Source: Liolophura sinensis
Taxonomy: Eukaryota; Mollusca; Polyplacophora; Chitonida; Chitonidae
Assembly: GCF_032854445.1 (NCBI RefSeq)
Contig: NC_088297.1
Span: forward strand, 9,388,163 to 9,452,162
Reading direction: 5' to 3'
DNA: 64,000 nucleotides
Positions 1 to 11,128 of the stretch are shown here, piece by piece. The position numbers and the translations under genes were made by a program. Under the pieces are notes generated by a model. That model saw nothing but the letters and a program-made list of their open reading frames with translations, was not told where the DNA came from and did not search any database. Positions within the stretch are counted from its first letter, which is position 1; each line of letters opens with the position of its first letter.

Positions 1-446
1 TTTGAGAATGCCTGAAGAAAAGCTCATCATTTTTGTGTACCTTTCTTTTTCTGGGGCAAAACTATATGCTTGTGTAAATATCTAATACATGTACATGCAT
101 GTCTCTATGGTATACTTGACTGTGATACGGTGAAGGCATACCTAGTTATAGGTACATGTGGACAGATGTTGCTTGTCCAGTGAAATAAGTTGGATGTAAC
201 TAACAGATAGGGAACATTGTGGAACATGCAATACAATCATTTGTGTTAGTAATGAACAGGCTTAAGACAAATTAACAGTAGGTGTAGGATGTTTTAAGTC
301 AGGGTATCCAAGGTTACGCTCTTTCATCCATGAACAACGGCTCAGAGTGACACAGATTAACCAGTGGTTGTGGCATTTTTATACCATTTGCTCACGGTTA
401 CACTTTTATGGCTAAGTGGAATTTGTCTTCCATTTGTACATTCCAG
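1..446. other. Intron or upstream sequence before the first terminal exon
   Basis: No coding signal was recognised here. The last part carries the pyrimidine-rich stretch and AG (445-446) that form the 3' splice site of the first exon. The segment is presumably the end of a long intron whose upstream constant exon lies left of the window. Confidence 0.5.
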
Positions 447-958
447 TTGCTGGATCTGGAAATTTGTCGGGTGGTGCCTATGATGCAGTTGTGAGTAGTG
501 ACTCGATGCCAACAGCAGCAACAAGCGGGGAAGACAACAGCGTGCTACAGGCTGTCTGTAACTCCGGACTGCTAGGCGAGATCAAAAGGGGTATCAAAGC
601 ACGAATGGCCAGCATAGGAGAAGATTCGCGTGTTCTGTCCAATACTCGGGACATTATTGCAGCTGCTGGCACCCTTGAGTGTTGGCTTGTCACTGCTAAA
701 GGAGACCGTAGACAGGTGGAGACCATTCCTCCTGAGGAGCTGGACTTATATCTTGTGGAGTTTTTCTCCCTGCTAAAAAGACGCGATGGCAGAGACTATG
801 ATCCAAGAGCGTTTGTTAATTTTCGCTCGGCGATGGATTATTTCTTGGCGCATAAAAATTATCCAGTCTCCATCAGACGCTCAGAGCTCTTCCGGAATAG
901 TCAATGGGCCTTCAAGATGAGACGCAAAGGCCTTGTTCAGGGTCACAAACACATGTAG
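447..958 (+). CDS. Terminal exon 1: Crypton-type recombinase core-binding domain (group A)
   Basis: This 170-residue terminal exon starts after the acceptor TTTGTACATTCCAG and ends at TAG. Its first codon is split (phase 1). A flexible Ser/Gly-rich linker (about residues 1-30) leads to a conserved helix, ENSVLQAVCNSGLL. The domain follows at about 45-162: a basic GIKARM start, a Trp at 80, the core VETIPPEELDLYLVEFF (91-107), then GRDYDP, an FRS helix, NYPVSI, and a closing basic RRKGL. This order matches the N-terminal DNA-binding, SAM-like half of Crypton-derived tyrosine recombinases (KIAA1958, ZMYM2, QRICH1). No catalytic R/H/Y half follows before the stop. The likely role is sequence-specific DNA binding by a nuclear regulator, inferred from domain type and array context. 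It is closest to the next two exons. Confidence 0.75.
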
Positions 959-1240
959 ATATAAATTTCTGCAGGGTGCAGACAAAACGCAAGATGTTTT
1001 AAAGTATCACATGCACAGGTGCACGACAAAATAGAAAATTGTTTGTAGTTGCAAGAGGTGCAAAAGAAGGCTTGACATATTTATTTCTGTATGATGCGGA
1101 CTGTGTTCTCTCTTGGGATAAGTACAGTATTTGTAACTTGTAGGTTCAAAAGACAGTATTGAATTGACATACAGGTACCTGTAGATTTGGTATATGGAAA
1201 TGTTTCTGCTCCTATACAAAAAAAAAACAAACTTTGATGC

Positions 1241-1368
1241 GATTGGTGTTTTACGCCGTGCTCAAGAATATTTCACTTACATGACAACGGCCAGGATTAT
1301 GGTGGGAGGAAACCCGGTAGAGCCCAGGGGAAACCCACAACCATCTGCAGGTTGCCGACAGACCAAAA
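1241..1368 (-). mobile_element. tRNA-derived SINE, 3' half only
   Basis: The tail-proximal half of the common SINE family of this window, on the minus strand. It begins with GATTGGTGTTTTACGCC (the reverse of the conserved 3' end) and runs through the GGTGGGAGGAAACCCGG segment. The tRNA-like head is absent, as expected for 5' truncation of a retrotransposed copy. Confidence 0.75.
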
Positions 1369-1597
1369 AAACCTTTGATAGACAAGTGAGACATTCCTCA
1401 CCAGGTAGTTGCATCCTGGGTAGTATTCACAGACTACATGTTTGTATTTGAATGTGTACACATTGTATGTATAATTGCATTTTAGACCAAATGGAGATAC
1501 CTGTGGAGAGAGAAATGTTTCACAGGTTAATCACTTCAAACTAGATTTACAGGTGCACACTAAAAATCTGGTGCTGGGTACAACTTCACTAAGACAT

Positions 1598-1807
1598 GAA
1601 TATCTCCTGTATACAAAGAAACGGCGGCCAGCATTATGGTGGGTGGAAACCGGGCAGAGCCCGGGGGAAACCCACGACCATCCGCAGGTTTTTGACAGAC
1701 CTTCTCACATACGGCCGGAGAAGAAGCCTGCATGAGCTGGACTTGAACTCACAGCGACCGCATTGGTGAGAGACTCCTGGGTCATTAACTGAGCCACGGA
1801 GGCCCCT
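1598..1807 (-). mobile_element. tRNA-derived SINE, head present, tail degraded
   Basis: Minus-strand copy with the body sequence (CGGCGGCCAGCATTATGG, GACCATCCGCAGG) and the tRNA-like head. In forward reading the box B region is GGACTTGAACTCACAGCG, and the box A side ends in TGAGCCACGGAGGCCCC. The 3' tail end is diverged or lost. Confidence 0.75.
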
Positions 1808-1865
1808 AGTTGTTTGAGGTTTTCAGTTTATGCGTGCATAGGGCCTACAGTCTGAAATTTATTCA

Positions 1866-2012
1866 CATATTTATTTATTTGATTGGTGTTTTACCCCATA
1901 CTCAAGGATATTTCACTAATGTGACCAGCATTATGGTGGGGAGGGAATCTGGCAGAGCCTGGAAGAAACCCATGGCCAACCGACGAGAGGAAGCCAGCAT
2001 GACCTGGACATT
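1866..2012 (-). mobile_element. tRNA-derived SINE, diverged and truncated
   Basis: Starts with TTTATTTATTTGATTGGTG (reverse of the AAATA-tailed 3' end) and retains CCAGCATTATGGTGGG and GAGGAAGCCAGCATG. It has several internal deletions and no tRNA-like head. Confidence 0.7.
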
Positions 2013-2207
2013 CAGAACTGATTTGTATAGATAGATTTATATGCATGTGCTTGTACAGGAATTGATGATGATAGTATCTTCGCATGGCCTTCAGACAGTA
2101 TAGAATTTGTGCAGTGTCAGTTCTGGGAAGGAAAAAGAATCGAAAAACTGGGCTAATAAGTCATTTCCTTCTATTATTGTTTTGTATCCTCTTTGTGATG
2201 CTTTGAC

Positions 2208-2213
2208 AATAAA
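2208..2213 (+). promoter_or_regulatory. Possible polyadenylation signal AATAAA
   Basis: An AATAAA hexamer followed by T-rich sequence, about 1.25 kb after the stop of terminal exon 1 and before exon 2. It could end the transcript of isoform 1, but the hexamer is common in AT-rich DNA. Confidence 0.25.
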
Positions 2214-3112
2214 TTTTATTTATTGTAGGTATGAATAGTGTGTATTACTTTATCTGACATTAAGCATTGATATTTGCTGGTGTTGGGCATGTTAAAATGA
2301 TTTATGTCATGAATCATAAGGTATCCGTTTGCATAGTGATCAAATAAAATAGGGACACTTTTTTTAGTCAACATATCATGATTGTGAAAGAATCTTGTAC
2401 AAATTTCCAACATGTCCTATACAGCCGACTGTGGATGCATTTTTTAAAATATGTGTGAAGGTACTTGCACGTGGAAGTAATAAATAAGTCAAAATGACTG
2501 TCATCCTTTGTGCGTTGATTCAGAACTTTCGAAGTCTTCCAATGTGGAATGGGACTAAAGTTTAAAACAAGCTGCTTTTATAGGGCATTACTATTTTTTT
2601 TCATTTTAAGTGGATGAACAACTTGAGAGAAACATTGAATCGTGGTACAATCAAAAAAGGTTATCAATAAACAGGTTCATTTGTGTTTTTTCTTCTTCTG
2701 TCATTGACTTTGGAGAGAATAGAAAGGGCGGATGTTTTCGTTCTGGTATATTGTACAACATTCGCACTTTGCAGTATGCCGCTTCACCAGACTTCTTTGT
2801 TACAAAGCCCTTGACTTGTCTTTTCATTTATTAAATCATTATGTATCTTGTGTCAAGCTAACATGAGTTTTGCCGGAACAGGTCTTGACATCTGTTGGTT
2901 TACGTTCTGCCCCATACAGAACCTGGTCTGAATGTGTCAGAAGATACGGTACATATATTTAGTTAATCAAACATATAATGGCTGCATGGAAAGAAGGAAA
3001 CGGGTATTAGTCAGTGCATGTCATTAGATCTCCAGCCAGTGGTTGCGGTTTTCTCTGTTTCGACATCTGGGGCTATTAAAAGCGACATTGTCTTCCCTTT
3101 TGTACTTTCCAG

Positions 3113-3633
3113 TTAAAGACTTGGGGACTTTATGGAGGAAATCTGATGCCTGTCCCTCAGGTGACATGATCAAGGGTTCGCACACTCTGTCTTCGCATCT
3201 TGCAGAAAACAGCGTCCTCCGTGCAGTAAGCAACAGGGATCTACTAGGACAGATCAAGTGGGATATCAAATCGCGCCTTGTCGAAAAAGGAGAAGAAATC
3301 CCAGCCAATGCTCGGGACCTCGTCGCAGCCGCTGGTACATTAGAATGCTGGTTAGTCATGGCAAAAGGGGACCAACGTAAAGTGGAGACCATCCCACCAC
3401 CAGAACTAGACTCGTATCTTGCCGAGTTTTTCCCTTTACTGAAGAGACGAGATGGTGCGGACTATGATCCAGGAGGGTTCAGTAATTTTCGGTCTTCCAT
3501 GGATCACTACCTCATCAGGAAAAAGTACCCGGCTTCTCTCAGACATTCAAAGGTCTTTTCCAAGAGCCAGTCGGTCTTCAAGTTCAAACGCAAATGTCTT
3601 TCTGAGAAACCAGTTAGCAGGCTCATGTTCTGA
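3113..3633 (+). CDS. Terminal exon 2: Crypton-type recombinase core-binding domain (group A)
   Basis: This terminal exon encodes 173 residues and is entered in phase 1 after CCCTTTTGTACTTTCCAG. It ends at TGA. The linker occupies about 1-30, followed by ENSVLRAVSNRDLL and then the domain from about 48 to 162. Visible elements are DIKSRL, a Trp at 80 within AAAGTLECWLV, VETIPPPELDSYLAEFF (91-107), LLKRRDGADYDP, NFRSSMDHYL, KKYPASL and FKRK. It is strongly alike terminal exons 1 and 3 over the whole domain and the preceding helix, so it is a recent tandem duplicate. There is no recombinase catalytic domain. A DNA-binding C-terminus for one isoform of a larger protein is inferred. Confidence 0.75.
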
Positions 3634-3815
3634 AGTACCAATGTAAAGATTGGACATTCTTTCAATGCAGAATTTGTGATATCTGTAAGCCACGTGGATG
3701 ACACTTTCTGGAAATGTTGACATACAGTTACATTGTTAAGTTATGAGAAAATTTTTAAATTTACCGACTAGGATTTTGTTTGTCAAAGTGTGAACAGTGA
3801 TTGTCTGTTTCGACA

Positions 3816-3853
3816 TCTATAGCTATATGTCTGTACATACATATAGCTATAGA
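3816..3853. repeat. Perfect 15-bp inverted repeat (hairpin)
   Basis: TCTATAGCTATATGT (3816-3830) and its exact reverse complement ACATATAGCTATAGA (3839-3853) are separated by an 8-base loop. It lies about 180 bp after the stop codon of terminal exon 2 and could fold in that isoform's 3' UTR. The role is unknown. Confidence 0.7.
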
Positions 3854-4829
3854 TCAATTACCCAAGTGTTCTGTTAGCAATCAAGATGTTATATTTCACG
3901 GAAAGTCTGTAAAATTTCTATTCCGTGCGTGTTATTCCTATAGTTGCTGGGAACTGAAGATGATACGAAATAAACGGCAAAGGTTCGTTTTATATTCCTA
4001 ATTGTTTACTCTATGGATTGTGTCGCTGAGTACCACCATAGCCAAATAGGGAAACACTCATCACGATCTATGGACAGTACTAATTGGGTTCTAGCAGTGT
4101 GTTGACCTTAAAATTCTCTTCAGGTGCAGCGTTCATGTATCTTGGCAAGGACATGATGTGCATTGCTGTATTTGGAACATTATATCGATTAATGGAAACG
4201 TCAGGCTTTTCCAAAGGCCTGCTTGACAGCTTCGGACTCAGGTGCTCAAGTTTCACTGATGCTTCCATACCTTTAAAATACACCTGTGGTGTATCTTACT
4301 GACATACCATTAATTTAGCAACTCTGAATGGAATGGATTTTGTATCCTTACCCATTGCACAGGTTGTACCTGAAGTAGTAAAATTAGTACCGTTTGCCTG
4401 CTAATTTTGTCCGCAAGTGGGATATGTAGGCCGCTTCATTATTACGCCGCAGTTTTCGAGGACAGCGGAGATATGAATACATTTCCTATGAAATAAAATT
4501 TTAGATTTACACCAAATTAATTCTTGACACTTGCATAAAACTTTTGTTTTCCTCAGTTAACAACGATTTGAAAGTCGTCAGCTGTGGGTTGCATGCAGAC
4601 CCAATTAACACATTTTCACGGAATGCACGTTCTAATTTTACCCAGTAAACTGCTGTTGTCGTTTTCTATTATAAACACCACAAAATAACAAATCCCAATA
4701 TTTTAGAAACATATAACAACCATAGGTTAGAACAGTAAGATTGGTTGTGTAAGGAATATTTAAGATCTGTAATGAAAAAGACAAGAATAGCCCATGTCCA
4801 CTTTTTGAACATTGATATAAAATACGGAC

Positions 4830-4924
4830 TTGCAACATAGAGAGTAAAACCAGAACAGCGACGATAGTGTGATAATTGACAAATGATCATACGTGACCGG
4901 TGAAATACGGCCTCCCGTCAATTT
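4830..4924 (+). repeat. Dispersed ~100-bp repeat family (R1), copy 1
   Basis: Contains CAACATAGAGAGTAAAACC, CAGCGACGATAGTGTGATAA and CCGGTGAAATACGGCCTCCC followed by GTCAATTTAC. The same ordered blocks recur on both strands at about ten other places in the window. No coding sense was seen. It may be a short non-autonomous transposon. Confidence 0.65.
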
Positions 4925-5606
4925 ACAAGCATGTGGACTACACTTCAAAGCAGTTTTTATTCGAAGGAACCTTACACAGGGCTGTACGACAGTAGACGAT
5001 TGGCTTTTCATGTATGCAAGGTATAGGCGACTGTGTTTATCAAGAGAATGTTTCTCAATCTTTATGTTGCGTTGAGTACATGCATAGCGTTTTAAGACCT
5101 AATTCCACATGCAAGTTGTGAGCTCGGTTTTACCACATGTGCAACCAAACGGTAAAGTCAGTGTATGACTCAGACCTAGGAAGCCTATTGCCTACATAGC
5201 CTATGTCAGGCAACACATCTGACCTATGATCTCCACGGTTTGAATCACCAAAAGTTGATCTGGTTGAGCTGAGTTTCAATGTCGAAATATGAATTATGAC
5301 AATCTGCACCTGAATGCACATCTCCTACGCCGAGATCTTACATCATATAAAATGAACAAATGAATATTGGTTTAAGAACGCAATATTGCATCCTTAGCGT
5401 GGCGAAAACATGTTTAAGCCATGTGTCATTGAATGGTTTCCGAATCGATGATGCATTACTGAATATGGAAGATGTAATGTCTCTTCTGTTTGTATGGTCA
5501 TGTCTGCTTAAGGGTGACATCATCTAAGTGATTTGTCGTATTTACTCAACACAAGGGCTGTTTTTTTCCGGGCTAAGCGGCATTATCTTCCCTTTGTACT
5601 TTCCAG

Positions 5607-6166
5607 CTGATGGGATTGGGCATTCGTCCAGGCTAGCGGACAGGTGTGAGACGAGCGCGGCCCAAGAAGGAGGGCACATCAGTGAGGAAAACAGCGTGAT
5701 GCGGGCCATTTGTGACACAGACCTGCTGTCACAGATCAAACATGCTATCCGAGCACGTTTGTTTGATGGTACTGAGGAACCGCCAGCCTCTGCGAGGCAC
5801 CTGATCGCCGCAGCCAGCACACTGGAATGTTGGCTGTTGACTGCCAAAGGAGAACACCGAAAACTAGAAACAATTCCTCCTTTTGACCTCGATCCTTACC
5901 TTGTCGAATTTTTCTCCCTGTTGAAAAGACGCGATGGTCGTGATTATGACCCGGATGGGTTCGGCAATTTCCGCTCATCCATCGACCACTACCTTGCTAG
6001 GAGACAGTACCCGGCCTCCATAAGGCGATCTGAAGCCTTCCGCTCCAGCCAACTGGTGTTTAAGATAAAGCGCAAAGGTCTGTCGGAAATTGAACGTGTG
6101 AAGCAACTTGAAAAGTTGCAGGCTGAAGAGAATCTGAACGTTAACTTCCGCGCGGAAGCCACATGA
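5607..6166 (+). CDS. Terminal exon 3: Crypton-type recombinase core-binding domain (group A)
   Basis: This exon encodes 186 residues, entered in phase 1 after CCCTTTGTACTTTCCAG and ending at TGA. A linker (1-27) is followed by EENSVMRAICDTDLL and the domain (about 45-160). Visible are AIRARL, a Trp at 76, LETIPPFDLDPYLVEFF (87-103), LLKRRDGRDYDP, NFRSSIDHYL, QYPASI, and KIKRKGL. The C-terminus extends about 26 residues further than exons 1 and 2 as a charged helix (EIERVKQLEKLQAEEN), a possible coiled-coil end. It shares with exons 1 and 2 the CTTTGTACTTTCCAG-like acceptor and the whole domain. Confidence 0.75.
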
Positions 6167-7317
6167 GTAGCTTTGTTGTGGGTTATGAATTCCATATCCT
6201 GGACGACGATTATATTTGATGATATATCAAATGACACTTATTATATTTAAACAAAGAAGAAACACATGTTGTTTGTGGTAATGTGAAATCCACTATTCAT
6301 TGACCTACCAGTGCGGTGGAAAACCATGCATTCATCGAACTTGGTGTTAAAATCATATGTACTATAGTGTAATGTAGTGTGTGATTTTCTAACTTGAACA
6401 TGAAAACCTGGAACAAGGATATAATCCAGCCAGAAGCAGAGTTATATATACTGATAATGTAGAGACAAGCCTTGAAATGTGAAAACGTCAGCAAGTCAAT
6501 GAATTTACAAGCCTAGTCATTGGTTAGTGCAGGAAAGCAGTGGATGAATTGGACATTTCTGACGACGAGGATACTGTTAAGCAGATAACAGTTTATTTAG
6601 GTTTTTAAAGTTTACAATTTAGGAGTTTGCTGCTATTTTATGACGCAAGTGTGAAGGCTTTGTTTAAAGATTATTAAATTTTTAAATTATTTTTCCCCGT
6701 GCTAGAGTAATTTGAATTCTGGCATATGATTTTGTAGACCACTGGTTGGTCATCCATTTTCCTGCAAACCATCTTGATGTTGTTAAGAATGAATTTTATA
6801 TCAGAGTATCAGAATATCAGAATTCAAGTCAAAAAATACTGGAAGACTTGATGGAATGTTGAATTATAATAAATAAACGTAAAAGATACAAATACAGATG
6901 CAAATATTTTGTGTGAGTTCGTATATATGCACATGTAAAATTTCACTAAATTTGAATAATCACCAAACTTCAGAAACGTAAATATGGCAAAATTCAAGCA
7001 TAAAAAATATGAAGGTCGGGGCGCATTAAAGAGAAGCTGTCTGTATCTACCATTCGAAGTTGAATGATTAAGATCTATAATAGATAAAAGCCAATGCTCC
7101 AAGCTTTGGATGTATCTTTTATGACGGAGACTCGGGATGTGGTCCATGTGACAAGTAAGGAAAAGTGGTCGTCGTACATTGCTGGGCATATGCTGTCAGT
7201 TCAGTGTCCATCTATTAGATCACGACGGTTTCACCTTTTCAGTTTGCTTTTTGGTATTTCGATCTGTTTCAATCGCGGGTTTAACTGCATCTAGCTCCTT
7301 TCTTTTCTCCATTCCAG
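6167..7317. other. Inter-exon stretch, nothing recognised
   Basis: AT-rich non-coding DNA between terminal exons 3 and 4. No SINE, R1 copy or domain-bearing reading frame was seen. It ends in a long pyrimidine tract and the acceptor CTCCATTCCAG. Confidence 0.4.
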
Positions 7318-7865
7318 TCGGGAGCGGACACGATGCTGACCGATCAATGTTAAAAGTTCCCTCAGAACCAACAAGTACACCGGTTGAATACAACTCTGTA
7401 GTTTGGGCACTGTGCGATTCTGGCCAACTTTCTGTTCACAAGAGGGATGTCAAACGTCGCTTAGCTGAGCTCCATTTGGAAGGACTGTCAACAACAACAC
7501 AGCTAAATATCATTGGCGCTGTTGGCGTGTTGGAATGCTGGATGACTACAGTGAAGAAGGAAAGCAGGAAAATTGAACATTTACCGGCCCAAGTTTTCGA
7601 TGTTTACCTGACAGAGTTCTTTCCCTTACTGAAACGCCGCAATCGTCAAGACTACGACCCAGATTCCTTTACGAATTTCCGATCGTTCATTGCTAGGTTT
7701 TTGAGAGAGAAGAAATATCCATACTCCATACAGTCATCAGCGGCGTTCACACAGTCTCAGCAAGCCTTCAAGTCGAGGCGAAAGCAGCTTGAGCGGGGTG
7801 CAGCTGTTCGAAGAATAGTCGAAGCCAAAAGGAAAGAACAAAATCTGGCACAGTTTCAGTCATGA
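7318..7865 (+). CDS. Terminal exon 4: Crypton-type recombinase core-binding domain (group A, divergent)
   Basis: This exon encodes 182 residues, entered in phase 1 after TTTTCTCCATTCCAG and ending at TGA. The linker (1-24) leads to YNSVVWALCDSGQLS, the same helix as in exons 1-3. The domain (about 42-158) shows DVKRRL, VGVLECWMTTVK with Trp 75, IEHLPAQVFDVYLTEFF (86-102), LLKRRNRQDYDPDSF, FRSFIARFL, KKYPYSI and SRRKQL. A basic helical tail (RRIVEAKRKEQN) closes the protein. It is intermediate between the three strongly alike upstream exons and the group B exons downstream. Confidence 0.75.
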
Positions 7866-9189
7866 TGGACGATTTGTACTCAGCTAGATGCTAATAGGAA
7901 TTTAGGAACTCGAGTTTTTTGAGTGAACTGGTGATCTTTGTTTTATCAATTCAGATGTAATGGAATGGATGATGTAGGTTACTATCTTGCCTACAAAACC
8001 CCTAATCACAGGTGTGAAATGTTCCTGCTTGGAGGATTGGATTGTAAATTGTCTACTTCTTTAACGGTGAGCTTGAGGTAGAGAAATGCGCGTAATGGAT
8101 AAAGGATATGACCACCAAGCAACTAACACTATATTTAAAATCACTTGTAGTATTTCTTGACCCACCTGAGATGATGCAAGCAATAATTGTTTATGAATTT
8201 ACTTATGTAAATTCCAGAATGTCTAACCTCACTGTGTTACTGAGACAATCATAGTTCGCCTTTGCTTTTTAGCATCTGAAGCACGTGCATATAAAACTAC
8301 GGGGTTACAGTAATAAAGGGGCCATATGGAATGAAGAATGACACTGATTTATGTTCTAGTCATCAAAGGTATTAATATTACAGCGAAGAAATTGTCGTTA
8401 GCCTTGGAAGAAACTTCAGAAACCCATGTGAGATTTGACGGACAGATCAGGTTGTAAGGAATGTACGTACATGTATGAGGCTTTTGTGGACTGTAGACAT
8501 CTATATATGCAGCGGTGTGAAGTTCAAGCATCCACATCTCTGTGTCAAGATTTGTGTCCACATCTGTGTCCACTTTTCTTAAGTGCAGTAATTTTCGTTC
8601 CGTGTTTAGTTTCGTAGCTTGGTGATAAACTGCTATTATTTGATTCTTGCGTTTAAGATAGAATTGGTATTGTAATTATTACAATATATTTTTACACAGT
8701 GTCTATGGTTCTGTTGTTTTACTGATAATATAGTTGTAATTTTAGGCATTCTTGTGATCACCACTCTGGAGAAAAAATGAAGTAGATGCTAATTAACTGG
8801 TGGCTTAAAAGTGCCATAGGAAAGTTGAGAGACCATTAGTTTTGAAGACTGACGATACTCCAGTCATAAAAATAGAACGTGGTTGTTAATGATTGCCATC
8901 AACTTTTCATTGGGTTCCTTCTTTATAAAGCAACAAGTAGTTGCAAAAAGTCGAGTGATGCTTACAGGGCCTCTTACCCAGGGCTAATTGAACTCAGTAG
9001 AGGATGATTCGCACATTGAGTGCAGCATTGTCCTCATCGGCATGTCGAGTAAATAAACAACGATATTACATGTGTTCTTTTGGGATCCCAGATATATGTA
9101 TCGCTATCGATATGATTCAATATCAAATTATGGAAGACATTTTTTCTCACTCTCCAACCTTTGACACTCGTTTCCCTTAACAGTTCCAG
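7866..9189. other. Inter-exon stretch, nothing recognised
   Basis: No gene-like frame or known repeat was seen. A possible poly(A) signal AATAAA lies at 8312-8317, about 450 bp after exon 4. Short direct repeats of a TGTGTCCACATCTGTGTCC type occur near 8550-8575. The 3' end carries two candidate acceptors for exon 5. Confidence 0.4.
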
Positions 9190-9758
9190 AACTCCAGATG
9201 ACATCTGAAAACGATGCAGAATTAAGCATACCAAGGACGGAAACCTCACTGGCCTGCGTTCTTGGCGCTCAGCGGGAGCTATGGGCAAGTCACCGAGGAC
9301 GAATGAGCCGCGGGAGCAATCAGGAATCCAGGAAAAACATTAAAGCGAGAATTCCGAGGATTTCCACTAAGACACCGGCCACCATCAGGAACTTGGTGAA
9401 TGCTGTCGGGCTGCTGGAACAGTGGCTGGCGTCTCATTTTCCTACCGAGAAGCGAGTCGTTGAAACAATCCCACCCGAGAACTTAGACGGGTATCTGGCG
9501 GATTTCTTCACCAACGTAAAGAAACCTTGCGGAGAAGATTACGACGTGGTGTCGTTCTCAAGCCTTCGTTCGAACATTAACCGTTTCCTGGAAGAAAACG
9601 GCTATCCTCATTCCATCAGTAATACTACCAGCCCTTACTTTAGCCGCAGCCAGGATGCCTATGTTTTGCGGAGGAAAGTCCTTAGCCAGTTGTCGTTTGA
9701 AAAACGCAAGCGACAGTTAGCTTATGCAGAAGACCTAGCCAATGTCAAAATACTTTGA
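9190..9758 (+). CDS. Terminal exon 5: Crypton-type recombinase core-binding domain (group B)
   Basis: The exon encodes 189 residues if it starts after GTTCCAG at 9189. The AG at 9183 (CCCTTAACAG) is an equally in-phase alternative and would add two residues. Both give phase 1. The linker (1-45) is rich in Arg and Ser. The domain (about 49-163) shows NIKARIPRI, ATIRNLVNAVGLLEQWL with Trp 79, VETIPPENLDGYLADFF (91-107), KKPCGEDYD, SLRSNINRFL, NGYPHSI, SQDAYVLRRKVL. A basic helical tail follows. Group B is marked by the KKP(C/S/T/H/N)G turn in place of the KRRDG of group A. Confidence 0.75.
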
Positions 9759-10687
9759 CGCTATCGAGAGAAGTGTTAAGTGGGATGTACAAATTACGAT
9801 ATGTTTACAGAATGAACTATCAGCCGTGATCCAAATGACCATACTATACTTAGGTAAAGGTGTCATCAATGGTTATTAAACTTATGGCTTCTCCCCGTGC
9901 TATTGACCAAATTTGACACATGAAATGATTGAATCTAAGAGACTATCGTGATATGGTGTTAATGTAATAGGATCTCTTTTTGTTGTCAGAGACATTTAGC
10001 TTTATTTCAGTCTGACGAAAGCTAAACTTTCATCGGTTGTTGAGGAAACATAATTCAACATCGTTATCTACCAGAGTTACTTGTCTCGTGCTTTACCACA
10101 CTACGTACATGCACCATATCAACAGAAGAGATTAGAATTACCTTGTCAAATTCCAAAATGGACGTGTGGTGATCCTTTGCTCATTTGAGTTTTTGCACGG
10201 TAGAGTCTTAGACTATTGAAACAGTACGTATTCCTGAAGTTTAATTTTTATGTATGCATTTGTTATCCGAGTCTCCCTGGATTTCCTGAGAGCACAGGTG
10301 TAACTTGAATCTGTGACAAGCATCAGTGAGAAGTGAGCCAAGGAGAGACAGTATGACAAGGAGACATTCTAGTTACAGTTCATACCCGCTTTCTTGCACG
10401 ATTCCGTCCTACTTTCGTATTTATATACTTGCTTAGTTCTTTGGTGGTTTGTGTTAATTTGGAATTGGTTTTTTATGCCTTACGCAAGCATTGCTCACTC
10501 ATATAACGAAGGTCCAGTTCATGGACATAAAAAATGGAAGGCGTTTGGACGATATTATAGTCATGGGGAAAGTAAGACATGCATGCATCGTATCATTAAG
10601 AATTGAAAACTTGCTCTGTGCGAAAGGTGTTTTCAGTTAACTTTGCTGCCCTCTTGTTGGTTGGGATAGGTGATATGAGATGATTAA

Positions 10688-10797
10688 AGACTTACAGCAT
10701 AGACTGTAAGATCAGAACAGCGACGACAGTGTGATAGCTGGTAAATGGTCACCCGTAACTGGTGAAATGCGGCCTTTTGTCAGTTTACCTCAGTCAG
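10688..10797 (+). repeat. Dispersed repeat R1, copy 2 (most complete)
   Basis: Ordered blocks TTACAGCATAGACTGTAAG, CAGAACAGCGACGACAGTGT, GGTAAATGGTCACCCGTAAC, TGGTGAAATGCGGCC and CAGTTTACCTCAGTC. It matches the copies near 4830 and 29131 on the same strand, and those near 39229 and 52215 on the other strand. Confidence 0.65.
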
Positions 10798-11062
10798 GGT
10801 TTTATTCTAACTGTTCCTGTAAATGCGTAAATAGTAACAATTTACACGCCTCTTGCACCATGAATTAAATAGAATTAGGTAAAATAATGCAGTGATGTTA
10901 ATTGCAATTTCTTAGACGTCACTGGTCCAGAATTACTCAAAATGCTGTGTTGTCATCACGTTTAACTCACAATCACATTAAAACAGTGCAAAGGAATCAG
11001 GCCTAGGAGATGCTTAGTCCACCAGCAGAATCCTGGTTTATGCAGGAATACAGTGTCATTAA

Positions 11063-11128
11063 AGACCGACAGCATAGAGAGTAAGTTCAGAGCAGCGGCG
11101 ACAGTTTGATACCTTCTTGTTAATTTAC
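11063..11128 (+). repeat. Dispersed repeat R1, copy 3 (internally deleted)
   Basis: Has the left block CGACAGCATAGAGAGTAAG and GAGCAGCGGCGACAGTTTGA, then jumps to TTAATTTACCTCAGTC. The central block is missing. Confidence 0.6.

Larger units (their letters stand above)
959..3112. other. Inter-exon stretch with three SINE pieces
   Basis: Between terminal exons 1 and 2. It holds three minus-strand SINE copies (listed separately) and possible polyadenylation signals AATAAA at 2208-2213 and 2479-2484. From about 2020 to 3100 no gene was recognised. The last part is the acceptor region of exon 2. The motif CCAGTGGTTG occurs both about 85 bp upstream of exon 1 and about 75 bp upstream of exon 2, which suggests the duplicated unit included intron sequence. 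Confidence 0.45.
3634..5606. other. Inter-exon stretch with hairpin and dispersed repeat
   Basis: No coding exon was recognised. It contains a 15-bp perfect stem hairpin (3816-3853), a possible poly(A) signal AATAAA at 3969-3974, and one copy of the dispersed repeat family near 4830-4924. The reading frame at 4084-4302 has no recognisable domain and no matching splice phase. Confidence 0.45.

Noticed and set aside
4084-4302. Open frame with hydrophobic stretches, possible extra terminal exon
   Set aside because: No matching acceptor in the array's phase, no domain, and composition is like its non-coding flanks.
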